Assembly: GCA_002715965.1 (NCBI GenBank)
Contig: PBAL01000079.1
Coordinates: forward strand, 1-64,000
DNA: 64,000 nucleotides
Direction: 5' to 3'
Origin: Verrucomicrobiales bacterium
GTDB taxonomy: Bacteria; Verrucomicrobiota; Verrucomicrobiia; Limisphaerales; JAYPXF01
Both the position numbers and the translations under genes were made by a program. Of this stretch, positions 35,152-43,115 are shown in pieces. The notes under the pieces are model-generated. The model ran no database searches and was not told where the DNA came from. It saw nothing but the letters and a program-made list of their open reading frames with translations. Each line of letters begins with the position of its first letter. Within the stretch, counting starts at the first letter, position 1.

Positions 35152-35724
35152 TCAGGCGGGAACGGGCACGCCGTTCTCGCGCCGGACCTGATCGAAGTAT
35201 TCCTCGGCGACGATGTAACCGACACAGTCCTTCGAGCCACATTTGCAAGGATAGTCGCGGTAGCTGTCTAGACTGTATCCGTAATTGAAGGTCACTTCGT
35301 CACCCGGCTGGATGTCCTGGTCTGCGACGAGGTAGATGTGGTCCTCGTCTTGTTCCGCGCTGCAGTTGGGTACGCAACTGTGGTTGAGCAGGCGGGCGGG
35401 ATTCCATTCCACGTTTCCATCGAGATCGAAATCGTCGTTGAGGCAGAAGATGTATTCGTTGTAGTCCTCGCACATCTTCGAAGACTCATCCTTGGTAATA
35501 TGCCGGCCGACATACTCGATCACGCGCGTGCCGGAGGGAATGGCTTTACGGGCAAATGCGCCCCGGCCTTCAATCTCGGAGTAGCGAAAGAGAAGGAACT
35601 CGGTCGCTTCGGCGACTTCGATTTCATCACTGCACTTGCCCTGTCGACGGGCCTTGAAAGCCTCGGCTTCTTCGTTCTCGCCGCGCAGTTCGCCTTTCTT
35701 CTTTTTTGCTTTCGATTCGCCCAT
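35152..35724 (-). CDS. SET-domain protein (putative lysine methyltransferase)
   Basis: A 190-residue cytoplasmic protein. After a charged Lys/Glu-rich leader (1-30), a compact SET domain runs to about 155: 'EGRGAFARKAIPSGTRVIEY', the SAM/active-site motif 'LLNHSCVPNC' (112-121) and the catalytic Tyr region 'EVTFNYGY' (143-150). A post-SET cluster 'CKCGSKDC' (160-167) follows, which in eukaryotic homologues binds zinc. All hallmark residues are present, so activity is plausible. The target protein is unknown. It lies alone between a sulfatase and an O-methyltransferase gene, with its ATG at 35724. Confidence 0.9.
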   Translation of the reverse strand: MGESKAKKKKGELRGENEEAEAFKARRQGKCSDEIEVAEATEFLLFRYSEIEGRGAFARKAIPSGTRVIEYVGRHITKDESSKMCEDYNEYIFCLNDDFDLDGNVEWNPARLLNHSCVPNCSAEQDEDHIYLVADQDIQPGDEVTFNYGYSLDSYRDYPCKCGSKDCVGYIVAEEYFDQVRRENGVPVPA

Positions 35725-35804
35725 CGAATTATTGAAGGTGAGAACGTGTCATTTTCGACACGGTGAAGTCAATGTTACGGAAGCATTCGATCGCTTGAAA
35801 ACGC

Positions 35805-36848
35805 TCATCGGCGGATCGCCGTCATGAATCCGCGATCGGCAATCGTCTTGCGATGGGGGCCCGTCTCAAAACCCAGCTCGTTGAGAATCGATCCGTATTC
35901 AGCGGGGGTATAGCACTTGCCTTGAGTGATGTTCATGAGCAGGGCGGAATACTCCGCAACGGGGAGCGGGCCGGTCTTGTCATCATTGATAAAGGCTTCG
36001 TGAATGATGAGCAAACCTCCGGCAGGAAGCGTTTCAGCGGATCTTTCCAACAGCATTCGAACCTCCGGGAAGTCCCAATCGTGCAAGACATTAGAAAGCA
36101 ACACGACATCGGCATCGCGCGGCCATGGATCGGCGAACATGTTGGCCGTCGTCACGGACACTGAACCTTCTAGTTTGTGACGCACAATTTCTTCACGTGC
36201 GATCTGATCGACAGGCGCCTGTTCCATCACAATCGCTTCAAGATGGGGATGGGCCGCAACCATTGTGCAGGCGTAGATCCCCGACCCACCCCCGACATCC
36301 AACACGCGCTTGCCATCCTTGAGCTCAGGCGCAAGTGCTTGCGCGAGCTTTTGACCGAACGCCTTGCCCCGACAATTCATGAGTTCAGTAAATCCGCGGG
36401 CAAACTCCTCTGAGAGCATGGATTCGTGCCAATCATTCCCGTCCTCCTTCGCCTGCCAATTCGCTGGCTTGCCAGTTCGAAGGACTTTTAGAAATTCGTG
36501 CACAATCGGCGTGTCCTGAATCGGCGCATAGTATGGCCCCAGAAACCAGTCCGATCCGCGAACGAGGTGTTCGCGAGCCAGCTCAGTCAGTTCGTGACGA
36601 TCGTCGTCATTCGTCGTCAGGAATCCATTCGCGCGAAGCAGAGTCAGCAGCACATCAGCAGGGCGTGGGGCGAATTCAAAGTGCTCGCAAATCGCCTTTG
36701 TGTCCGCGCCCGCATTGTCATTCAGCCACGTGAAGAAATCGAAATGTACGATGGCCGCAGCCAGGAGTTCAGCCGCGTATTGGCGATCGCGGTAACGAAG
36801 GATCTGCGCCGGATCGGTAACGGGAGCGTTGCGGAGATTCGCACTCAT
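35805..36848 (-). CDS. SAM-dependent O-methyltransferase (family 2 type)
   Basis: A 347-residue class I methyltransferase. The N-terminal dimerisation/winged-helix region ('LLAAAIVHFDFFTWLND', 'RPADVLLTLLRANGFL') is followed by the Rossmann core with the SAM motif 'VLDVGGGSGIYA' and 'LLSNVLHDWDFPEVRMLLE', where the conserved His/Asp of the family lie. Such enzymes methylate small aromatic or polyketide hydroxyls. The start is the ATG at 36848; a TTG two codons upstream is less likely. No biosynthetic partners are adjacent. An inverted repeat sits 60 bases upstream. Confidence 0.88.
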   Translation of the reverse strand: MSANLRNAPVTDPAQILRYRDRQYAAELLAAAIVHFDFFTWLNDNAGADTKAICEHFEFAPRPADVLLTLLRANGFLTTNDDDRHELTELAREHLVRGSDWFLGPYYAPIQDTPIVHEFLKVLRTGKPANWQAKEDGNDWHESMLSEEFARGFTELMNCRGKAFGQKLAQALAPELKDGKRVLDVGGGSGIYACTMVAAHPHLEAIVMEQAPVDQIAREEIVRHKLEGSVSVTTANMFADPWPRDADVVLLSNVLHDWDFPEVRMLLERSAETLPAGGLLIIHEAFINDDKTGPLPVAEYSALLMNITQGKCYTPAEYGSILNELGFETGPHRKTIADRGFMTAIRR

Positions 36849-36908
36849 GCGCAACGGTGGGCGGATTTGGCGCGGATTGAAAGCGAGTTGATCAACTGCT
36901 GAAACCGG

Positions 36909-36929
36909 GTGTCAGAAATTGTCTGACGC
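36909..36929 (-). promoter_or_regulatory. Inverted repeat upstream of the O-methyltransferase
   Basis: GTGTCAGA-aattg-TCTGACGC: arms of 8 bases with 7 matching, 5-base spacer, 60 bases before the methyltransferase start. Its size and symmetry suit a dimeric repressor. It lies in the divergent gap between this gene and the glycosyltransferase remnant. The regulator is unknown. Confidence 0.4.
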
Positions 36930-37026
36930 AAATCTAGCTACACCTAGGGAGTTTCACTCGGGCAGATTCCGTTTTCCCCGATACCTTGCCACGCAGCTGA
37001 AAAGCAACCTGCTCAGTTAAGAGGTC

Positions 37027-37975
37027 ATGAGTAGCGATGGTAGAGTTACACTACCCCAGGTGCTGAACTGTCTGGAGCCGGGAGGACTCGAGAACGGGAT
37101 GGCAAACGTTGCCAATCGTCTTCCCGAGTCTGAATTTGATGTGCATTTCTGCTGTCTGGAGGCAGGCGGAGAGTTTGTCGATCGCCTCCAACGCGCGGAA
37201 AACGTGGTGGAGTTGAAACGCCACCCCGGCTTTTCAATCAAGACCGTCGCGCGCCTGGTCAGCGTGATCCACAAGGTAGAGCCGGACGTTGTCCATTCGC
37301 ACAATCTCGCGCCACTCACTTACTCCGCCCTCGCGACTGGCTTTGGCGTCTGGAAGCCGCTGCTGCAGGGCGAACATGGGGTGCTCCCTGGCGAAAAAGG
37401 TTCGGATAAGCGCCTGAAATTCCGAGGCCGCCTCTATCACGCCTGCAAGAAGATCCACACCGTTTCGGAAGACCTTCGCAGTTGGTTGATCGGCAAGGGC
37501 TACAAACCGTCGAAGATTGTCGCGGTCGTAAACGGCGTGGACGTGGAGCGCTTCGCTCCCGGCGATCGTGCCGAAGCTCGGCATTCCAGCAGACGGGGAG
37601 TTCATTGGGATCGTCGGCCGCATGGTCCCCGGCAAGAAACACCGTGTGCTGTTTGATGCCTCCGAACAAATCTCCAATCAATTTCCAAGTTCCCGCCTGC
37701 TGGTGGCCGGCGGTGGCGGCAGTTGCGAAGCGGAAGTGAAACAGGCCGCGAAGAATTCTCCGGTCAGCGTTCGGATTCATCTCGTCGGTTTTCAATCGAT
37801 ATCGTGCCCTGCTACCGCGCGATGGATCTGCTCTCGGAACCGGAACAGCGTCATGCCATGGAAAGCGCCATCCTCAACCGTTTCACCATGCAGCGAATGG
37901 CAAACTACTACGCCTCATTGTATCGCGAGATCGTCGCGCCGAAGCAAAGCAAACAGAGGGGCGCCCGCCTGGATT
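37027..37975 (+). pseudogene. Decayed GT4 glycosyltransferase (exosortase-associated type)
   Basis: The N-terminal half reads well from the ATG at 37027: 'LNCLEPGGLENGMANVANRL', 'VEPDVVHSHNLAPLTYSALA', 'HTVSEDLRSWLIGKGYKPSK' and 'VNGVDVERFAPGD'. At about 37575 the frame shifts to 'KLGIPADGEFIGIVGRMVPG'; at about 37790 it shifts again to 'IDIVPCYRAMDLLSEPEQRH'. The nucleotide-sugar-binding EX7E segment expected after 'AMDLL' is missing, and the 3' end runs into the convergent sulfatase gene. The text resembles sugar transferases of the TIGR03088 kind linked to PEP-CTERM/exosortase systems. Not functional. Confidence 0.78.
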
Positions 37976-37981
37976 CAGACG

Positions 37982-39517
37982 TCAGTGTCTTCGAACAGAC
38001 GGCAGGTGATCGACAAATCCAGCATCCGTCCGCCGGAGTTCCGCGACCACACGACGCCGGAGCGAGGTCAGGCGCTCGGCTTGAGACCCACTAGCAGCCA
38101 GGTTGTTGAGTTCTGCCGGATCGTTCTCGAGGTCGTAGAGTTCCTCCGTCTCTCCTTCCACCAAGGTGCGCACGTATTTGTAGCGCCCATCCTGCAACAT
38201 TACATACCAGGGCACGCCCGCCGTATTCCTCAGCAACTTGGGATCGGTTGGGATGGTGTCGGTATCCGAGCCGTACGAACGTCCTGTATGAACCATGAAG
38301 GCCGCGCGACCAGACTTCCTTCCGGGATTCTTGAGCAAGGGAGTGAGATCGCGTCCATGCAGCTTCCAGGGTTCGTTCATGCCTGCGAAGTTGAAGAAGG
38401 TGGGGATCAAGTCAGGACCGCTTACCGGCGTATCGCAAACTTTGCCTGCGGGAAGTTGTTTCGGCATGGAAACGATCAAGGGAGAACGAATCGTCGCGTC
38501 GTATGCAGCCACCTTGGTGCGGAAGCCATGCTGCCCCCAGGCAAAGCCCTGATCCGCAGTGAACACGATAAGCGTGTTCTCATACTGGCCGGTTTCCTTG
38601 AGCGTTTTCACCAACTGCCCCACGGCTTCGTCCAGCGCCAAAACGCCTTGATGATACTGGCGAACCCAACTGCTCAGGTCACTGCCGTGCAACCCGCGCG
38701 TTGCGCTCAGTTCGCCGGTCGCGCGTCGACGCCCCTTGTATTGGGGTAACCCATCCTCGCCTTTGAACCAGCTGTTGATCTCCTGCATGTAGGCGGGCTT
38801 GCCGGGGCGGGGAGGATAAATGTCCGCGGGTATCGGCACTTGCACATCAGGGTAATCATCCAGGTGCCGCTTGGCCGGGGTATACGGTCCGTGCACCGCG
38901 CCGTAACACAGCCAGAGATACCACGGCTTGTTTGGATCACGACCTTCACCCTTGAGATAATTGACCGCCCACTTCGTGTAATTGTCGGTGGTGTATCCCT
39001 TGACCATCCGCGCCTCGCCTCCGTTGAACTCCGTCATCTGGTCCTTGTAATAGCTGCCCGCGTTTGAGGTGTGGCGGGGGCGGTTCCAGACGATCTGAAA
39101 ATCCCAATCACGTCCGAATCCCGTGTCCGTACCCGTATGCCACTTGCCGATCTGCGCCGTCTGGTAACCGTTGTTCCGGAAGACGCTTGGCCAGAACCGA
39201 CATTTCTTCGGATCGTACTCGCTCCCCGGATACTTCCCCACCATCCGCATGGATTCCACCGCGTGCTGGTATTGCCCCGTCAGCAATGACGCGCGCGAAG
39301 GCATGCACCAGGTCCCGATGTAGGCATACTTGAATCGCACCCCCTTTGCAGCCAGCGCGTCAATATTCGGCGTCTTCACGAACGAATACGCCTCCGGATA
39401 ACAACCAACCGTACGGTGCGAATGATCATCGGTGTAAATGAACAGAATGTTCGGACGTTCCTCGGCTGACGCAAAGCCGAACACCGCGAGACAGAACAAG
39501 GACAACAGGCGATTCAT
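37982..39517 (-). CDS. Sulfatase, secreted
   Basis: A 511-residue sulfatase with signal peptide 'MNRLLSLFCLAVFGFASA'. Metal site 'YTDDHSHRTVGCY', formylglycine motif C71-M-P-S-R ('CMPSRASLLTGQY'), 'QIGKWHTGTDTGFGRDWDFQ' and 'VFTADQGFAWGQHGFRTKVA' are all intact. 'DDHSHRTVGCYPEAYSFVKT' is typical of choline/iduronate-type sulfatases of planctomycetes and verrucomicrobia. It is convergent with the glycosyltransferase remnant and divergent from the M16 peptidase pair (about 150 bases between starts). Substrate unknown. Confidence 0.92.
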   Translation of the reverse strand: MNRLLSLFCLAVFGFASAEERPNILFIYTDDHSHRTVGCYPEAYSFVKTPNIDALAAKGVRFKYAYIGTWCMPSRASLLTGQYQHAVESMRMVGKYPGSEYDPKKCRFWPSVFRNNGYQTAQIGKWHTGTDTGFGRDWDFQIVWNRPRHTSNAGSYYKDQMTEFNGGEARMVKGYTTDNYTKWAVNYLKGEGRDPNKPWYLWLCYGAVHGPYTPAKRHLDDYPDVQVPIPADIYPPRPGKPAYMQEINSWFKGEDGLPQYKGRRRATGELSATRGLHGSDLSSWVRQYHQGVLALDEAVGQLVKTLKETGQYENTLIVFTADQGFAWGQHGFRTKVAAYDATIRSPLIVSMPKQLPAGKVCDTPVSGPDLIPTFFNFAGMNEPWKLHGRDLTPLLKNPGRKSGRAAFMVHTGRSYGSDTDTIPTDPKLLRNTAGVPWYVMLQDGRYKYVRTLVEGETEELYDLENDPAELNNLAASGSQAERLTSLRRRVVAELRRTDAGFVDHLPSVRRH

Positions 39518-39668
39518 TAAGCGCGAGGTTGGTCAGTCCATCGGGCCAAGGCAAGGTTGATTGATCGATCTAATCCAAGCAATTAGCGCCACGAAACTGC
39601 CCTCCACAACCGACATTGACGCCACGCGGCAATTACGCTTCTGTCGGACTCCGTCAATTGATTCGCAT

Positions 39669-41393
39669 ATGAAGCTTCGTATCACCCTCCTCCTGCTAGC
39701 CGGTGTGCTCACCTCGCCCGCACAGCAGCTCAAAGTCATCGAGAAATATCTCCCCAACGGATTCAAGATACTCATGGTCGAGCGCCGAGACGCACCCATG
39801 GTCGCCGGCGGCTGGGTGGCCCACGTGGGCAGCGCCAACGAGCGACCGGGCATGACCGGTATTGCGCATTTGTTTGAACACATGCTGTTCAAAGGTACGC
39901 CGGTTCTTGGAACAAAGAATTACGGCAAGGACCTGGAAATCATTGAGAAACAGGAAGAGGTCCGCGAAGCCATGCGGCAGGAATCCGCGAAGATGCGCGA
40001 CGAGTTCCGACGCGGCCTCATCAAGGATCCCACCAAGCCGGAAAATCAGTCGGAGAAATATCGGAAGCTCGAGAAGGAGTTCAAGAAGCTCGTCGAGGAA
40101 CAAAGAGAGATTCTGGTGAAGAACGAATTCGACCGCATCTACACCGGCGGGGGCGGTTCGATGATGAACGCCTACACCAGCATGGACATGACCGCCTATT
40201 TCATCACCGTGCCGGCGAACAAGCTGGAACTCTGGATGTGGATGGAATCGGAACGGATTCTTCAACCGATCTTCCGCGAATTCTATGCCGAGCGCGACGT
40301 GGTCTTCGAGGAACGCCGCATGCGCACCGAATCCACTCCGCTGGGACGATTGAACGAATCGTTCTGGGCGATGTTCTGGGAATCACACCCCTACAGCTGG
40401 CCAACCGTCGGCTGGCCTTCGGACATCCCGGCCATCACCAAGGCCCAGGCAGATGAGTTCTACGCGACCTACTACGCACCGGAAAACATCACGTTGATCC
40501 TGGTCGGCGACTTCAAATGGCAGGACTGCTTCAAGCTGGTCAATCGATACTTCTCCCGCATTCCCAAAGGCACGCGCAAGGTGCCCGAAGTGGTGACTGC
40601 CGAGATCAAGCAGGTCGGTGAGAAACGGCTCTACGGAGAAGCCGATGCCAATCCCCAGATCGATATCATGTTTCACACGCCGGCCTTTGGGCATACGGAT
40701 TCCTATCCGCTTCGTGTCGTATCCCGCCTGCTCTCCACCCGCACCGGCCGCCTCTACAAGAAGCTGATCGATGTCGAAGACAAGGTGGCCACGGATACTT
40801 TTGCGGCGAACTACACCTTGAAATATGGCGGTGTGTTCACGATTGGAGGCGAAGCTGCCGAAGGCAAAAAGCCCGAAGACGTCGAGAAGGCCGTTTTGGC
40901 CGAGCTCGAACGACTCAAGGAAGAACTGGTTCCCGCCCGCGAACTGCAAAAGGTGAAGAACAACTTTGCCGCATCGGAGTACCGCAAGCTCGCACACAGC
41001 CATGCCATTCTCCATCAGCTGATGCGCTACGAAGGCTCCGGCCGCTGGCAGGAATTCAATGAAGCCGGCCCAAAGATCCAGGCCGTGAAACCAGAAGACA
41101 TCCAACGCGTCGCCAAGGAATACTTCAAGAAAACCAACCGTTCAGTTGCAATCTACACGCGCAAGCCGGGCTCCAAGAAGGACACGGAATTCGCCGGACT
41201 CACCTCGCAACAAATTCCCTTCGTGCGGCAATTCGTCGCGCGTCTGAAACAACAGAAGGACGTGGCAGGACTCAAGGCGCAACTCGGACAGATGAGCGCG
41301 CAGTTGGAGAAAACCGACCAGAAGAACCAGGCGATGATGAAGGTCATCATCAAGAAGATCCAGGAACGCATCGCCGAACTCGAATCCAAGTAA
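39669..41393 (+). CDS. M16-family zinc peptidase, catalytic member
   Basis: A 574-residue exported insulinase-like peptidase, signal peptide 'MKLRITLLLLAGVLTSPAQ'. The inverted zinc motif H67-L-F-E70-H71 ('HLFEHMLFKGT') is complete, with a downstream Glu in 'VVFEERRMRTE'. A charged helical insertion (about 90-150, rich in Lys/Glu) separates the motif from the 'YTSMDMTAYFITVPANKLEL' segment and is larger than in most M16B members. C-terminal M16 domain and a coiled tail follow. Start ATG 39669 is chosen over the longer frame from 39561 because of the signal peptide. It is followed after 18 bases by its non-catalytic partner. Confidence 0.92.
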   Translation: MKLRITLLLLAGVLTSPAQQLKVIEKYLPNGFKILMVERRDAPMVAGGWVAHVGSANERPGMTGIAHLFEHMLFKGTPVLGTKNYGKDLEIIEKQEEVREAMRQESAKMRDEFRRGLIKDPTKPENQSEKYRKLEKEFKKLVEEQREILVKNEFDRIYTGGGGSMMNAYTSMDMTAYFITVPANKLELWMWMESERILQPIFREFYAERDVVFEERRMRTESTPLGRLNESFWAMFWESHPYSWPTVGWPSDIPAITKAQADEFYATYYAPENITLILVGDFKWQDCFKLVNRYFSRIPKGTRKVPEVVTAEIKQVGEKRLYGEADANPQIDIMFHTPAFGHTDSYPLRVVSRLLSTRTGRLYKKLIDVEDKVATDTFAANYTLKYGGVFTIGGEAAEGKKPEDVEKAVLAELERLKEELVPARELQKVKNNFAASEYRKLAHSHAILHQLMRYEGSGRWQEFNEAGPKIQAVKPEDIQRVAKEYFKKTNRSVAIYTRKPGSKKDTEFAGLTSQQIPFVRQFVARLKQQKDVAGLKAQLGQMSAQLEKTDQKNQAMMKVIIKKIQERIAELESK

Positions 41394-41411
41394 GCTCAAC
41401 ATTTTGATCCC

Positions 41412-42884
41412 ATGAAGATGAAGGCAATCCTCACCCTCTCGCTCGCAGTCCTCGGCTTGAACGCTGTTGCCCAGCCCATCCCTGATCGGCCGGAGAAACT
41501 CAAGTATCCGAAACTCACCTTCGAGCCGCCAATGGCCGACGACTTTCGGCACCAACTCAAGGCCGGCCCCGTTGCGTACCTGGTCCCTGACCGCGAACTG
41601 CCGCTGATCAACATTTCAGTGAGCGTCCGGGCCGGCACCTGGCTGGAACCTGAAGGCAAGGAAGGTCTGGCAGACATGACCGGTTACCTTCTCAGCCGAG
41701 GTGGCACGAAAAGCTGGAGTGCCAAGGACCTCGACGAACACATGGCCTTCCTCGCCGCGCAACTCGGCAGTTCCATTGGTGATACCAGCGGGAGCGTGAG
41801 CCTCAATCTCCTGACCAAGGACCTTGATGAAGGCCTCAAGATCCTGCGCGAAGTCCTCACCAGCCCACGCTTCGAAACCGCCAAGCTCAAGCTCCGCAAG
41901 GACCAGTTGCTGCAGAACATGAAGCAACGCAATGACAACCCACGGAGCATCGAACGCCGCGAACGCTACCGCCTCGTCTATGGTGACGACTTCTTCCTCA
42001 ATCGCCTCTCCACCAAGGCATCCATCGAGTCCATCACCCAGGACGACCTCAAAAGATTCCATCGTCGATGGTTTGCGCCAAAAAACTTCATCGTGGCCGC
42101 CAACGGCGACTTTGACGTGAAGCAGATGCGCGCCAAGCTGGAGAAGCTGTTTGCCAAATGGCCTTTCAAGGGCTCAACGCCTTCCCCGATCCCGACCAAC
42201 TACACGATGGCCAAACCGGGCATTTACATTGTTGAGAAAGACATTCCCCAAGGACGGGTGAACGTCGTGTTGCCGGGCATCCACCGCGATGATCCTGAGT
42301 ATTTCCAATCTCAGATCATGAACGACATCCTCGGTGGCGGGGGCTTCACCTCACGCATCATGAACCGCGTGCGCTCGGATGAAGGCCTTGCCTATTCGGC
42401 CGGCAGCGCGCTGCCCGGTGGCATCTACTATCCGCAGTATTTCATTGCCGGTTTCCAATCCAAGTCACCCACCGTGGCCTACGCCACTTCCATCGTGATG
42501 GAGGAACTTGAGAAGATTACCGACTCACGCGTGACCGATGAGGAAATTGACACGGCAAAGAAATCCTACATCGAGACCTTTCCCCAGTCATTCGCAACCA
42601 AAGGACAAGTCGCCGGCCTTTTCGCGACCGAGGAAATGACAGGGCGCTACAAATCCAACCCCAACTACTACCGGGACTATCGCGAAAAGATCGAAGCGGT
42701 AAACGCATCGGATGTCCGGACCATCGCCAAGCGCCTCATGAAACTCGACCGCGCGATCATCCTGCTCGTCGGCAAGAAGGAAGACATCCTCAAAGGCCAT
42801 CCCGATCACAAGGCCAAGGTGACCGACCTCTCCAAAGGCCAGATCACCGACGTTCCCCTGCGCGATCCGTTGACCTTGGAGTAA
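41412..42884 (+). CDS. M16-family peptidase homologue without HxxEH
   Basis: A 490-residue exported M16B protein, signal peptide 'MKMKAILTLSLAVLGLNAVA'. Where the zinc motif should be, it reads 'LADMTGYLLSRGGTKSW', so His/Glu ligands are missing. The second half keeps the substrate-binding 'FTSRIMNRVRSDEGLAYSAG' Arg/Tyr pair. This is the classical division in M16B heterodimers: a catalytic subunit and an inactive partner that contributes binding residues. Gene order and an 18-base gap support an obligate pair with the preceding gene. Confidence 0.92.
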   Translation: MKMKAILTLSLAVLGLNAVAQPIPDRPEKLKYPKLTFEPPMADDFRHQLKAGPVAYLVPDRELPLINISVSVRAGTWLEPEGKEGLADMTGYLLSRGGTKSWSAKDLDEHMAFLAAQLGSSIGDTSGSVSLNLLTKDLDEGLKILREVLTSPRFETAKLKLRKDQLLQNMKQRNDNPRSIERRERYRLVYGDDFFLNRLSTKASIESITQDDLKRFHRRWFAPKNFIVAANGDFDVKQMRAKLEKLFAKWPFKGSTPSPIPTNYTMAKPGIYIVEKDIPQGRVNVVLPGIHRDDPEYFQSQIMNDILGGGGFTSRIMNRVRSDEGLAYSAGSALPGGIYYPQYFIAGFQSKSPTVAYATSIVMEELEKITDSRVTDEEIDTAKKSYIETFPQSFATKGQVAGLFATEEMTGRYKSNPNYYRDYREKIEAVNASDVRTIAKRLMKLDRAIILLVGKKEDILKGHPDHKAKVTDLSKGQITDVPLRDPLTLE

Positions 42885-42951
42885 TCGGCAGAAGCACCGA
42901 CACGAGTGACCAATCGATCAAACGGTTTTTGATGCATTCTACTCCACCCCG

Positions 42952-42987
42952 GCCCTCACCCGCTGGGAGAGGGCTTGAGAGTGAGGG
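42952..42987. repeat. Palindromic intergenic repeat (REP-like)
   Basis: GCCCTC (42952-42957) can pair with GAGGGC (42969-42974), or CCCTCAC (42953-42959) with GTGAGGG (42981-42987), so two mutually exclusive hairpins are possible. CCCTCACCC...GTGAGGG elements like this recur between genes in many bacterial genomes. Only one copy is in the window, in the gap before the second DUF1549/DUF1553 cluster. Confidence 0.55.
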
Positions 42988-43115
42988 AGAAGACACACGG
43001 TTTCGGTTGAGGTCTCCGTTGCCATCGCCACCTCTCATAATCACACACCGTCGTTCGCCGATTGATAAAAAGAATCGAACGCGCAATGGGGCTGGCCTAC
43101 CTTGCGACTGAAACC

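Noticed and set aside
37976-38749. Continuation of the glycosyltransferase reading frames into the next gene
   Set aside because: This part is antisense to a complete sulfatase and has no glycosyltransferase text.
42910-42935. ATCAAA/TTTGAT inverted repeat as terminator of the M16 pair
   Set aside because: The stem is short and AT-rich and the T run is inside the stem; not convincing.
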